Shown in pieces: positions 1-8,836 of a stretch of DNA of 64,000 bases. Within the stretch, counting starts at the first letter, position 1, and every line of letters starts with the position of its first letter. The stretch comes from Magnetofaba australis IT-1. Its GTDB lineage: Bacteria; Pseudomonadota; Magnetococcia; Magnetococcales; Magnetococcaceae. The DNA is taken from assembly GCF_002109495.1 (NCBI RefSeq), contig NZ_LVJN01000020.1, positions 1,100,300-1,164,299 on the forward strand, written 5' to 3'. Made by a program: the position numbers and the translations under genes. A model generated the notes under the pieces. That model had not been told where the DNA came from and ran no database searches. It saw only the letters and a program-made list of their open reading frames with translations.

Positions 1-1084
1 CCTCGCGGCTGAAAGGGGCGCTTTCGCGCCGGGTGAGCAGGTAGCCAAACCAACTGGGCTGGGAGCCCGGGGTGGCCTGGGGCAGGTGGAAATATTCATC
101 CAGCCCCGCTTGTTTGAAAGCTGTGGTCAGGGCGTCGAAATTGGCGTTGCGCGCTTTGATGAAGCGCGGCGCTTTGGCCAGTTGCGAAATGCCGATGGCC
201 GCCTGCATGTCGGTCATCTTCAGATTGTAGCCCAAATGCGCATAGGTGTATTTGTGGTCGTAGCCTTCAGGCAGATCGCCCAGCTTCTGCGCAAAGCGCT
301 TTTTGCAGGTGTTGTCGCGCCCGGGCGGGCACCAGCAGTCGCGGCCCCAGTCGCGGAACGACTCCACCAGCTTGATGAGCTGCGCTGAGTCGCTCAATAC
401 CGCGCCGCCTTCGCCGGTGGTGATGTGGTGCGCCGGGTAGAAGCTCAAGGTGGCCAGATCGCCGAAGGTCCCCACCGGTTTGTCATCGAAGCGCGCGCCC
501 AGGGCGTCGCAGCAATCTTCGATCAGATAGAGATCGTGCTGCTTGGCGATGGCCGAGACCGCCGCCAGGTCGAACGGATTGCCCAGGGTGTGGGCCAGCA
601 TGATGGCGCGGGTTTTGGGGGTGACCGCCTCGGCCAGTTTGGCCACATCCACATTGTGGGTGTGCGGGTCCACATCCACGAACACCGGCACGCAGCCGTT
701 TTGAATGATCGGCGCCACGGTGGTGGGGAAGCCCGCCGCCACGGTGAGCACCTCGTCGCCCGCTTGCAGCGGACGCTCCAGGCTGGTCGAGGTGAGCGCG
801 GTCAGCGCCAATAGATTGGCCGCCGAGCCCGACACTGTGGTGCGCGCCCGTTTCAGGCCACAGAAGGCGGCCAGTTTCTCACTGAATTCAGCGTCGAAGC
901 GTCCGGCGGTGAGCCACAGATCCAGCGACGCGTCCACCAGTTGCGCCAGATCCTCGCCCTCCACCACCTTGCCGGAGGCGGGCACGTAGGTCTGTCCGGG
1001 GACAAACTCCGCACGGGGCTGCGCCGCGTGAAACGCTTGCGCGGCCGCCAAGACATCCTGTCGAGTGGGGGTAGAGTCGCTCAT
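1..1084 (-). CDS. rfbH: RfbH-type PLP-dependent dehydrase (partial, 3' end outside window)
   Basis: Reads from an ATG at 1084 down to the window edge without a stop, so the C-terminus is missing. The product belongs to the DegT/DnrJ/EryC1/StrS aminotransferase fold. It matches the RfbH branch (CDP-4-keto-6-deoxyglucose 3-dehydrase, PMP plus 2Fe-2S), which removes the C3 hydroxyl in CDP-3,6-dideoxyhexose synthesis. Seen motifs are the cofactor-binding stretch [22 protein letters not shown], and [13 protein letters not shown]. In that last stretch His takes the place of the usual catalytic Lys, a hallmark of this dehydrase family. The cysteine-rich [20 protein letters not shown] segment fits the iron-sulfur ligands. 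It lies just downstream of rfbG on the same strand, which supplies its substrate. Function is inferred from family; rfbF is not in the window. Confidence 0.9.
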   Translation of the reverse strand, partial: MSDSTPTRQDVLAAAQAFHAAQPRAEFVPGQTYVPASGKVVEGEDLAQLVDASLDLWLTAGRFDAEFSEKLAAFCGLKRARTTVSGSAANLLALTALTSTSLERPLQAGDEVLTVAAGFPTTVAPIIQNGCVPVFVDVDPHTHNVDVAKLAEAVTPKTRAIMLAHTLGNPFDLAAVSAIAKQHDLYLIEDCCDALGARFDDKPVGTFGDLATLSFYPAHHITTGEGGAVLSDSAQLIKLVESFRDWGRDCWCPPGRDNTCKKRFAQKLGDLPEGYDHKYTYAHLGYNLKMTDMQAAIGISQLAKAPRFIKARNANFDALTTAFKQAGLDEYFHLPQATPGSQPSWFGYLLTRRESAPFSRE

Positions 1085-1151
1085 GGCTCACTTGTGTGGC
1101 GAGAAGGGATGAACACAGGGTAAACGGCGCGCCGGTCGGGCGCAAGCGGGG

Positions 1152-2264
1152 TTACGCCTCACCGCCATCCTCCCTATGGGGCGCACAGTGTTGGGCGTAG
1201 AGTTCGATCTGTTCCAAGGAGAAGGCGCGCATGTCCGCCTCCTCGTCGGTGGCCCAGGCGCGATACCACGCCATGGTGGCCTCAATGGACTCGGGGATGG
1301 AGAAGGCCGGACGCCAATGCAGCAGCGATTGCGCTTTGGTGCTGTCCAATCCCAGGCGCGGATTCTCATGGGGGTGCGGCCCTGCGGAGAAGGCGACGTC
1401 GATGGGGCTCTCCCAGTGGGGACGCGCCTCGGCCATCACTTTCTCCACGGTCCAGGCGTGCTCCGGGCCAGGCCCCATGTTCCAGCCGCAATCCCAGCCG
1501 CCGTTGGGGTCGTTATAGAGTTTCTCCGCCAGCAGCAGATAGCCGCGATTGGCGTCCAGCACATGCTGCCAGGGGCGGATGGCGTTGGGGCTGCGGATCT
1601 CCAGTTGCGCGCCTGCGACAGCGGCGCGGATCAGGTCCGGCAGCAGGCGGTCCTCGGACCAATCGCCGCCGCCGATGATGTTGCCCGCCCGCGCCGAGGC
1701 GATGGCGGCGCTCTGGTCGACGTAGCTGTCGCGCCAGGAGGAGACCACCAGTTCCGCGCAGCCCTTGGACGCGCTATAGGGGTCGTGGCCGCCCATGGGG
1801 TCGGTTTCGCGATGGCCCCAAATCTCACTGGAGGGGGCGTAGCATTTATCTGAGGTGATGATCACCGCAGCGCCCAGGCTGGGGGTTTGCCGCAGCGCCT
1901 CCATGAAGTGCACCGTACCCATCACATTGCTGGCGAAGGTCTCCACCGGCTGGCGATAGGAGCGCCGCACCAGCGGCTGTGCGGCCATGTGGATGGCGAT
2001 TTCCGGCGCCGCTTCGCGCATGGCGTTGATCAGAGCGGGGCCGTCGGTAATGTCGGCGATGTGGGAGCGTTCGATGAGCTCGCCCAGACCGGTGAGGTCG
2101 TAGAGGTTGGGTTCGGTCTCCGGCTCCAGGGCGTAACCGACGACGCGGGCGCCCAGATGGTGCAGCCACAGCGCCATCCAGCCGCCGACAAAACCGGTGT
2201 GGCCGGTGAGAAAAACCCGTTTTCCGCGCCAGAACTCCGGGTGGGGCAGGGGGTGCGCAAACAT
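1152..2264 (-). CDS. rfbG: CDP-glucose 4,6-dehydratase
   Basis: Short-chain dehydrogenase/reductase of about 370 residues. It converts CDP-glucose to CDP-4-keto-6-deoxyglucose in the cytoplasm, the step before RfbH. The N-terminal Rossmann motif LTGHTGFVGGW binds NAD. The catalytic YSASK (Tyr-x3-Lys) follows the ITSDKCY segment, and RPWQHVLDA is typical of the family. An upstream ATG exists at 2318 and another at 2279. I prefer 2264 because a TGAGG ribosome site lies about 9 nt upstream and the protein then begins just before the usual FWRGKRVFLTG start. It is followed by rfbH after about 67 nt, so the two are probably one transcript for a dideoxyhexose of the O-antigen. Confidence 0.9.
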   Translation of the reverse strand: MFAHPLPHPEFWRGKRVFLTGHTGFVGGWMALWLHHLGARVVGYALEPETEPNLYDLTGLGELIERSHIADITDGPALINAMREAAPEIAIHMAAQPLVRRSYRQPVETFASNVMGTVHFMEALRQTPSLGAAVIITSDKCYAPSSEIWGHRETDPMGGHDPYSASKGCAELVVSSWRDSYVDQSAAIASARAGNIIGGGDWSEDRLLPDLIRAAVAGAQLEIRSPNAIRPWQHVLDANRGYLLLAEKLYNDPNGGWDCGWNMGPGPEHAWTVEKVMAEARPHWESPIDVAFSAGPHPHENPRLGLDSTKAQSLLHWRPAFSIPESIEATMAWYRAWATDEEADMRAFSLEQIELYAQHCAPHREDGGEA

Positions 2265-2577
2265 GCCATTTGGCCTCATTGATATTCCGGGAGAGCGGTT
2301 TTCCAAAGAATGTCGCACTCGTCATTGTGAACGCAAGGGGCGGCGGTAAGCGCAAGCGCTTCGGAATGCGCGCAATCCGACTCTGTGGAGGGTTGGCGAA
2401 ACCGCCAAAGCATCGGCGTTATGGCGCTGGGCGAAGTGGACGCAGGAAATCCGCTATGGGATACTTCGGCGACGTGTTTACGCTGTTTGAGGTCTCTGTT
2501 TTCAGTCCGGGAGGACGTTGCGCGGTCTCTCTTTGCGCGTGGTTTGGCCGCGCTCCACCTATTTTTATCTGATTGCC
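2265..2577. other. Intergenic region between divergent genes
   Basis: About 310 bases separate the divergent rfbG and YfhO-like genes. Short open frames here have no recognisable homology and weak starts. The region presumably carries promoters for both sides, but I could not identify convincing -35/-10 pairs or an operator. Confidence 0.4.
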
Positions 2578-5028
2578 ATGACGATGACTGAGCCTGTAGA
2601 GACCTATGCGGCCGCCGCTTCGGCAGGAGGCGAGTCGCGCATCAGATCTGTGTTGTTAACGGCGATTCCTTTGCTGCTGTTGGCGGCGATTTACGCGCTG
2701 TTCTACCCGCAGGATTTTTTCCCCGCCCATGATACGCAACTGGCGCTGGCTAATTTTCATTATACCTACAGCCATTTGCTCTATTACGGCGAGTGGCCGC
2801 TGTGGATGCCCTATGGCGTGTATGGCGTCAAACTGATTCAGATGATGCACCCGTTCGCCATCCTCACTGCTTGGGTAGGAGCGGCGTTGGGCGTCGCCAA
2901 TGTGCTGTTGATGTTTAAAATCTCCCTGTTCCTGGGGCAGGCCGTGTTCGTCATGGGGGCGATGTTAATGACGCGCCGCCTGGTGAACGATGTGCGCGTC
3001 ACCACTCTGGTCGGCGTCTATGCAGCGTCCATGGTGGTGTGGCACTGGCAGATCAATTTCGCCTATTTTCTGCTCTATCTGACGCCAATTCTGCTCTATT
3101 TTCTGCTGCGACTGGCGGATTCGGGGCAACTGCGCTGGTTCTATCTGTTCAGTTTGACGTTTCTGAGCGCGGTGCTCTCGTGGGGCTACCTCTATGTGAT
3201 GGTGGCGGTGTGCAGCCTGGTCTGGGGGCTGGCGCTGCTGCCTGTGGGCGGTCGGCGGCTATGGGCGCGGCTGCGTCGCTTCACTCTGTGGGACGCTCTG
3301 GCTTTGCTGGGGCTGGTCGGCGTCGTCGTGGTGATTCTCAAGTTGGCGCAACACGGCATCGCAGAGATGGCGTTCATGACCGATGACCGCGAGCCGGGCA
3401 GCGGCCGCGTGACGCTGGACGCCTTCATGACCTTCAACGCTTTGAAACCGGGAACGGATCACATCGCGCAAATGCTGCGCGGTTTTCCGGTGAATATCGA
3501 CAATCCCGCCTACTTTGGCTTGTTGCCCGCCGTGGCGTTGCTTCCTGGGCTGCTGATTAGCCCCTGGAGCGTGGTCAAACGCGCGCTGTTTCTTGCTGTT
3601 GGCGTGATCGCCGCGCTGTTCCTCAGCGGCTTGACCGCCTTTCTGGCCTATCATCTGTTGCCGCCCATCGGCGTCTATCGCCATTTGGCGCTGCTGTTGC
3701 CCATGATCTCTGCGCTGCTGCTGTTGCTGTCCGCTTATGGGATCAAGCGCATCCTCGATGGGCTGACTGATGCGCAGCGGGCGAAACAGTGGTTGGGGCT
3801 CGGCATGGCGCCGGTGGCGCTGCTGTTCTTCCTGCTGCTGTGGGACGCCGCCACGGTGGGGACCTACGCGAAGTTCGCCCATTGGGATCAACCCTATCCG
3901 GCCACATTCGAGGCGCTGCTGTTGGTTCCGTTTGGTTTTCGGCTGGTGTTGTGGTTTGGCGTGGTCTTGTTGTTTATCACAATGGTGGCCCGAGGACGGT
4001 TTGAGCGTCTGGCCCGGCGGGGGTTCTTCTGGTTGCTGGTCGCCGCCATTCTGGACGGGTTGAGCTATCAGGCGAGCATCGCCTATGAGCGCCCTCGAGT
4101 GGAGAGCGGCGCACAAGAGAGCCTCTCGCTGCTCGCCGCCGCTCCGCCTGCATTTGCTGCGGTGCGTCAAGAGGCGCTGGGCAAGGATGAGCGCTCGCAG
4201 CGCATCTGGAGCATTGTCGGCAAGAAGCAGGGCCCGGCGGTGCAATATAATGATGAGCTTTACTTTGTGCAGACCGATCTGTGCGCGCCGATTCTGAAAC
4301 TGGTGAAATTTCCCCAAGCCGTCAAAGTGCTGATGGAAGCCTTGGGCGGCCAGATAAACGCCCGCGCGTACGCCACCCATGTTCCATTGGACCGTCCTGG
4401 GGCGAAAACGCTGCTGGGTTGCGGCGAATCCAAATTCCGGCTGGTGCGGCAGGGAGTTGAAACCGCGTCGCGGGCGCAGGCCATCGCGTTGACCGCCGCG
4501 GTGGCCAATCCCGCCGCTGTGGTCCCGCTGGGGGATCCCGAGCAGGCGCCGCCAAGCCAGCGGGAAGTCGCTGCGCAGAGTCTCCCGCAAGCCCTGCTGA
4601 CGCAGGCGCAAGCCGCATCAGGAGAGGCAACGGTTACGGGCTCCGTTCATATGGCAGCGGCGACCGGAGGCGCGTTTACCTTGAATATCCGCGTGGAGGA
4701 GGCGGAGCCGGTGTGGCTGGTGGCGGCGGAGTCCTACTTCCCGGGGTGGCGCGCGACCATCGGCGGCGAAGAGGCGCCGATGCGGATCGCCTACGGCGCC
4801 TTTATGGCGGTGCGGGTTCCTCCAGGCGCGCATGAGGTGACCATGACCTATGGCGCAGGCCCGGTAAAATGGATGAACGATCTGGTCAGTGTGCTGGGGG
4901 CGGGCGTTGCGCTGCTGCTATTGGCGTTGTGCGCCGGCTTGCTGACGCGGCGGGAGCCTGCTTGCGCCCCGGCCTCCGACCCTGTGGACGCCAGCGCGGC
5001 GGCGCAAGCGCCTGTGGCTTCCAGTTGA
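2578..5028 (+). CDS. YfhO-like multi-pass membrane protein (GT-C type)
   Basis: About 816 residues with roughly a dozen hydrophobic segments up to about residue 500. A soluble part follows, then a short beta-rich domain and one last C-terminal membrane helix. The C-terminal stretch AESYFPGWRAT...GAFMAVRVPPGAHEVTMTY is the signature I associate with YfhO-family proteins, which are GT-C-like membrane enzymes involved in glycosylating surface polymers. An acidic PAHDTQ motif near residue 55, between the first two helices, fits a GT-C catalytic loop. The open frame begins at 2518, but ATG 2578 (MTMTEP) is the better start because the preceding 20 residues are not membrane-like. It is next to the rfb genes, consistent with decorating O-antigen or lipid A. 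Substrate unknown. Confidence 0.7.
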   Translation: MTMTEPVETYAAAASAGGESRIRSVLLTAIPLLLLAAIYALFYPQDFFPAHDTQLALANFHYTYSHLLYYGEWPLWMPYGVYGVKLIQMMHPFAILTAWVGAALGVANVLLMFKISLFLGQAVFVMGAMLMTRRLVNDVRVTTLVGVYAASMVVWHWQINFAYFLLYLTPILLYFLLRLADSGQLRWFYLFSLTFLSAVLSWGYLYVMVAVCSLVWGLALLPVGGRRLWARLRRFTLWDALALLGLVGVVVVILKLAQHGIAEMAFMTDDREPGSGRVTLDAFMTFNALKPGTDHIAQMLRGFPVNIDNPAYFGLLPAVALLPGLLISPWSVVKRALFLAVGVIAALFLSGLTAFLAYHLLPPIGVYRHLALLLPMISALLLLLSAYGIKRILDGLTDAQRAKQWLGLGMAPVALLFFLLLWDAATVGTYAKFAHWDQPYPATFEALLLVPFGFRLVLWFGVVLLFITMVARGRFERLARRGFFWLLVAAILDGLSYQASIAYERPRVESGAQESLSLLAAAPPAFAAVRQEALGKDERSQRIWSIVGKKQGPAVQYNDELYFVQTDLCAPILKLVKFPQAVKVLMEALGGQINARAYATHVPLDRPGAKTLLGCGESKFRLVRQGVETASRAQAIALTAAVANPAAVVPLGDPEQAPPSQREVAAQSLPQALLTQAQAASGEATVTGSVHMAAATGGAFTLNIRVEEAEPVWLVAAESYFPGWRATIGGEEAPMRIAYGAFMAVRVPPGAHEVTMTYGAGPVKWMNDLVSVLGAGVALLLLALCAGLLTRREPACAPASDPVDASAAAQAPVASS

Positions 5029-5030
5029 GA

Positions 5031-6791
5031 TTACGGCGCGTGGCGCGGCTCCATGGGCTGCGCCTTGGTCTGCGGAAACAGCAGATCGATGAAGCGTTCG
5101 GCGGTGGGTTGCGGCTCATGGTTGGCCAGCCCCGGGCGCTCGTTGGCTTCAATGATCACATACTCTGATTCGGCAGGGTCGGGGACCAGAAAGTCCAGCC
5201 CCACCACCGGCATGCGCAGGGTCATGGCGGCGCGCACCGCGGCATCGGCCAGCACCGGGTGCAACTGCGGCGTCACATCGTGAATCTCGCCGCCGGTGTG
5301 CAGGTTGGCGGTTTTGCGCACGGTCAGCTCCTGCCCCGAGGGCGGAATGCTGTCCATCTGGAATCCCGCCTGCATCACACAGCGTTCGGTCTCGCCGTCG
5401 ATGGGAATGCGGCTTTCGCCTGCGGTGGCGGAGGCGCGTCGGCGGCTCTGCGCTTCGATCAGATCGACGATGCTGCTGTAGCCGTCGCCGCGAATGGTGG
5501 GCGGGGTGCGCACCGCCGCCGCCACCACCTCATAGTTGATGACGATGATGCGCAGATCCTTGCCCGGAATGTAGGGCTCCAGGATCACCTGATCACACTC
5601 GGCGCGGGCGCGCTCGATGGCGTCATCCAGCTCGGCGGTTTCGCGCACGTCCACGCTGATGCCGCGCCCCTGTTCGCCGCGTGCGGGCTTGACCACCACC
5701 CGTTGATGCTGGGCGAGGAATTGATGGTTGGCGCCGTCGTCGCCGCACTCTATCTGCGTGGGAACCCGTAGGCCGGTCTGGCGCAGCAGGCGTTGGGTCA
5801 GCGCCTTGTCATCGCTCACGGTCATGGCCAGGGAGCTGGTCAATTCGGTCAGCGACTCCCGGCACAGCACCTCGCGTCCGCCCCAGTGCAGGGTAAACAG
5901 CTCCTTGTGGGCGTCCACCACCTCCACCGCGATGCCGCGTCGGCGCGCCTCGTCGATGATGATGCGCGAGTAGATGGAGAGGTTGGCGGCGGGGTCCGGG
6001 CCGGTGAACAGCGGCTCGTTGATGGGGTTGCGATTCTTCAGGCAGTAGACCGGGATCTGGCGGAAGCCGAGCTTTTGATAGAGCTTGATGGCGGCGATGT
6101 TGTCGTGCAGCACAGAGAGATCCATGAACGCGCGGCCGGTGCGGCGGAAGTGTTCGGCCAAGCGTCGGGTGAGCGCTTCGCCCACGCCGCGAATGCTGGT
6201 TTTCAGATCCACGCACAGCGCCCACAGGGACGAGCCGTTGTCGGGGTCGTTGAAGGCGTGGCGATGGTCCACCCCCACCACCACACCGACGATACGGTGG
6301 CTGATGAGATCCTCGGCCACCAGATAGAGCGGGCTCTCCACCGGGTTCTCCGACGGCGTAAAACCCAAGCGCGGCGGCACCATGTGGCGGGCGATGTAGA
6401 GATCGCGCACCGCTTTCATTTCGCGCGCGCGCACCGGACGCACCGCCAGATTGTGCGGATGCGAGGCCGATGTGTCGAACGACTCCAGCGGCAGGCGGAA
6501 GGTGTGCGAGGGGTCCAGGAACAGCTCCTGGGGGAATTTGGACAACGCCACATGGGGGTTGCGCAGGTAGAGCGCGATGTGCCGCTCGCCCGGATCCTCC
6601 GAGCGCATGGAGTCGGCCAGTGCGTCGTGACGGGTGAAGGTCTGGCCGAACACCAGCTTGCCCCAGCCGCAATCCATGAAGGCGTTGGGCTTCATCACCG
6701 AGGCGTCGGCGTCCAGCGGATCGCCCCAGCTTTTGAGCGAGGTCATCTCGGTTTGGATCACCAGATCCTGTTCGTTCTTTGGTTCGCTCAT
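5031..6791 (-). CDS. ngg: N-acetylglutaminylglutamine synthetase
   Basis: This 586-residue protein joins a GNAT acetyltransferase domain (about residues 115-260; RGVGEALTRRL acetyl-CoA loop and NIAAIKLYQKLGF) to an ATP-grasp ligase (about 330-575; VVKPARGEQGRGISVD, ILEPYIPGKDLRI, GLDFLVPD, EANERPG). This architecture is specific to the enzyme that makes N-acetylglutaminylglutamine, precursor of the osmolyte N-acetylglutaminylglutamine amide (NAGGN). The start at 6791 has a good AAGGAG ribosome site 7 nt upstream. It lies 73 nt downstream of asnO on the same strand, so the pair is very likely co-transcribed and induced by osmotic stress, as known for other bacteria. That induction is knowledge of the family and cannot be read from this sequence. 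Confidence 0.93.
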   Translation of the reverse strand: MSEPKNEQDLVIQTEMTSLKSWGDPLDADASVMKPNAFMDCGWGKLVFGQTFTRHDALADSMRSEDPGERHIALYLRNPHVALSKFPQELFLDPSHTFRLPLESFDTSASHPHNLAVRPVRAREMKAVRDLYIARHMVPPRLGFTPSENPVESPLYLVAEDLISHRIVGVVVGVDHRHAFNDPDNGSSLWALCVDLKTSIRGVGEALTRRLAEHFRRTGRAFMDLSVLHDNIAAIKLYQKLGFRQIPVYCLKNRNPINEPLFTGPDPAANLSIYSRIIIDEARRRGIAVEVVDAHKELFTLHWGGREVLCRESLTELTSSLAMTVSDDKALTQRLLRQTGLRVPTQIECGDDGANHQFLAQHQRVVVKPARGEQGRGISVDVRETAELDDAIERARAECDQVILEPYIPGKDLRIIVINYEVVAAAVRTPPTIRGDGYSSIVDLIEAQSRRRASATAGESRIPIDGETERCVMQAGFQMDSIPPSGQELTVRKTANLHTGGEIHDVTPQLHPVLADAAVRAAMTLRMPVVGLDFLVPDPAESEYVIIEANERPGLANHEPQPTAERFIDLLFPQTKAQPMEPRHAP

Positions 6792-6864
6792 AACGCCGCT
6801 CCTTGAGGGGACGGGGCTGATTTGCGTCGGGCTGCGGCTGGGCCGGATGGAGAGAGTGTCCGGC

Positions 6865-8640
6865 TCAGGCGGCTTCCTGCTCGCGCAGCCAGAACTCCAG
6901 CAGCGCCAGTTGCCACAGTTTGGAGCCGCGCAGCGGGGTGATGTGATCGTGCGGCGCAGCCAACAGCGTCTCCACGTAGGCCGGGTCGAACAGCTCCCGC
7001 TGGCGCGCGGTCTGGTCGGTCAGCACGCCGCGCACCCGCTCCAGAGTCTCCCCTTGCAGATATTTCAGCATCGGCACCGGGAAGTAGCCTTTGGGACGGT
7101 CGATCACCTCATGGGGAATCACCCGCCGCGCCGCCTCCTTGAGCACGTACTTGCCGCCGTTGTCGATTTTGAAGCGCGGTGGAATGCGCGCGGCCAGCTC
7201 CACCACTTCGTGGTCCAGGAACGGCACCCGCGCCTCCAGGCCCCACGCCATGGTCATGTTGTCCACCCGTTTGACCGGGTCATCGGTGAGCATCACGGTG
7301 GCGTCGATTTTGAGCGCGCGGTTGGCCGGGTCGGCCTTGGGGTCCTGGGCGAAGCGGGCGGTGACGAACTGGGTGCTGTAGTCGTCGCCCACCAGGCGCG
7401 GGTGCATGATGCGGCTGTACTCATCATGGTCGCGGTCGAAGAAGGCGCGGCTGTAGTCGGCCACCGGGTTTTGACTGCCCAACATGGGCGGGTACCAGTG
7501 GTAGCCGCCGAATACCTCGTCGGCGCCCTGGCCGCTCTGCACCACCTTGATCTGCTTGGCCACTTCGCGACTGAGCAGATAGAAGCCGATGTTGTCATGA
7601 CTGACCATGGGTTCGGACTGGGCGGCGATGGTGGGGCCGAGCCATTTGAGCAGATTGTGGCCATCCACGGTGATCTTGTGGTGGCGGGTGTCAAAGCGTT
7701 GGGCGACGATGTCGGAGTACTCAAACTCGTTGCCCGATTCGCCGCCCGCATCCTCAAAGCCGATGGAGAAGGTGGCCAGATCCTGTTGCCCGGCTTCGCG
7801 CAGCAGTCCGGCCATGAGGCTGGAATCCAACCCGCCGGAGAGCAGCAGCCCCACCGGCACGTCGGCCACCAGACGCCGTTTGACCGCCCGGCGCAGCACG
7901 TCCAGGGTCATCTCCTGCCACTCTGCGAAGCTGCGTCCAGCGTCGGCGGGATCCTCGGGGAAGCTCAAGCGCCAGTAGGTGGTGTCGCTCTGCGAGCCGT
8001 CGCGGTCGATCACCCACAGGGTGGCGGGGGGCAGTTTGCGCACCCCTTTGAACAGGGTTAGCGGCGCAGGCACTACGCTGTGGAAGGTCATGTAGTGGTG
8101 CAGCGCTTCGGGATCCAGTTCGGTATCCACGCCGCCCGCCGCCAGCAGGGCGGGGAGGGTGGAGGCGAAGCGCAGCTGGCTGCCCTGGCGCGCCACGTAG
8201 AGCGGCTTGATGCCGAGGCGATCGCGGCCCAGGATCACCCGTCCGCTGGCGTGTTCGTGGATGGCGAAGGCGAACATGCCGTTGAAACGCTCCACGCAGG
8301 CCAAGCCCCAGCGGTGATAGCTCTTGAGGATCACCTCGGTGTCGCTGTGGGAGCGGAAGCTGTAACCATGCTCTTCCAGCTCGGCGCGCAACTCCTTGTG
8401 ATTATAGATGCAGCCGTTGAACACCAGGCTCATGCCCAGGGCGTCGTCCACCATGGGTTGGGCGCCGGCGTCGGTCAGGTCAATGACGCGCAGGCGACGG
8501 TGCCCCAGGGCGACGTGGTTCTTTTGGTAGCTGCCTTCGGCGTCGGGGCCGCGCGGGGCCAGACGCGCTTTCATCGCCTCAATGGGGGCCAGATCCGGCG
8601 CCGCGCCGGAGAAGTCGACAATGCCGCAGAGTCCGCACAT
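6865..8640 (-). CDS. asnO: N-acetylglutaminylglutamine amidotransferase, AsnB/AsnO type
   Basis: 591 residues in the asparagine synthase (glutamine-hydrolysing) fold. Cys2 of MCGLCGIVDFSG is the class II glutaminase nucleophile. The PP-loop LSGGLDSS near residue 266 binds ATP in the synthase half. The neighbouring ngg and the M42 peptidase identify this paralogue as AsnO, which amidates N-acetylglutaminylglutamine to NAGGN, and not as general asparagine synthetase. C-terminal RVPFLDHEVVELAARIP is well conserved. It is transcribed leftwards ahead of ngg, while the peptidase gene is divergent to the right. The intergenic region holds an inverted 19-bp motif that may be the shared control site. 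Confidence 0.92.
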   Translation of the reverse strand: MCGLCGIVDFSGAAPDLAPIEAMKARLAPRGPDAEGSYQKNHVALGHRRLRVIDLTDAGAQPMVDDALGMSLVFNGCIYNHKELRAELEEHGYSFRSHSDTEVILKSYHRWGLACVERFNGMFAFAIHEHASGRVILGRDRLGIKPLYVARQGSQLRFASTLPALLAAGGVDTELDPEALHHYMTFHSVVPAPLTLFKGVRKLPPATLWVIDRDGSQSDTTYWRLSFPEDPADAGRSFAEWQEMTLDVLRRAVKRRLVADVPVGLLLSGGLDSSLMAGLLREAGQQDLATFSIGFEDAGGESGNEFEYSDIVAQRFDTRHHKITVDGHNLLKWLGPTIAAQSEPMVSHDNIGFYLLSREVAKQIKVVQSGQGADEVFGGYHWYPPMLGSQNPVADYSRAFFDRDHDEYSRIMHPRLVGDDYSTQFVTARFAQDPKADPANRALKIDATVMLTDDPVKRVDNMTMAWGLEARVPFLDHEVVELAARIPPRFKIDNGGKYVLKEAARRVIPHEVIDRPKGYFPVPMLKYLQGETLERVRGVLTDQTARQRELFDPAYVETLLAAPHDHITPLRGSKLWQLALLEFWLREQEAA

Positions 8641-8704
8641 GGAGTTGGCTCGATCTGTTCAGAGTGGGTGGTGGGGGCGTCAAGACAAGAATATCAATTA
8701 GAAA

Positions 8705-8836
8705 GTGGTTCCAACTCTAACAGGTCTGTGTCTGTGGTCAAGTCGACTGGGTGAATTTTCCAAATCCTGGGTCAGAAACCGTTGGTCACAGGCGCCCGTT
8801 TCCCGCATGATGGAAGACTGTAAGAGTTGGAACCGC
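8705..8836. promoter_or_regulatory. Inverted 19-bp motif pair in the NAGGN divergent region
   Basis: GTGGTTCCAACTCTAACAG at 8705-8723 and CTGTAAGAGTTGGAACCGC at 8818-8836 are reverse complements with about two mismatches, and their centres lie 113 bp apart. The left copy is about 65 nt upstream of the asnO start. The right copy overlaps the first codons of the peptidase reading frame. The pairing suggests an operator used twice or a looped repression complex for the divergent osmoprotectant genes. It could also be the ends of a small inserted element. No regulator is identified. Confidence 0.45.

Noticed and set aside
3259-4611. Long open frame on the minus strand inside the YfhO-like gene
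   Set aside because: It is a GC-driven shadow: low complexity, rich in Gln, His and Arg, no family signature, and fully antisense to a gene with clear membrane helices and family motifs.
6634-8061. 475-codon plus-strand frame over ngg and asnO
   Set aside because: Covers two well-identified minus-strand genes and has no recognisable domain.
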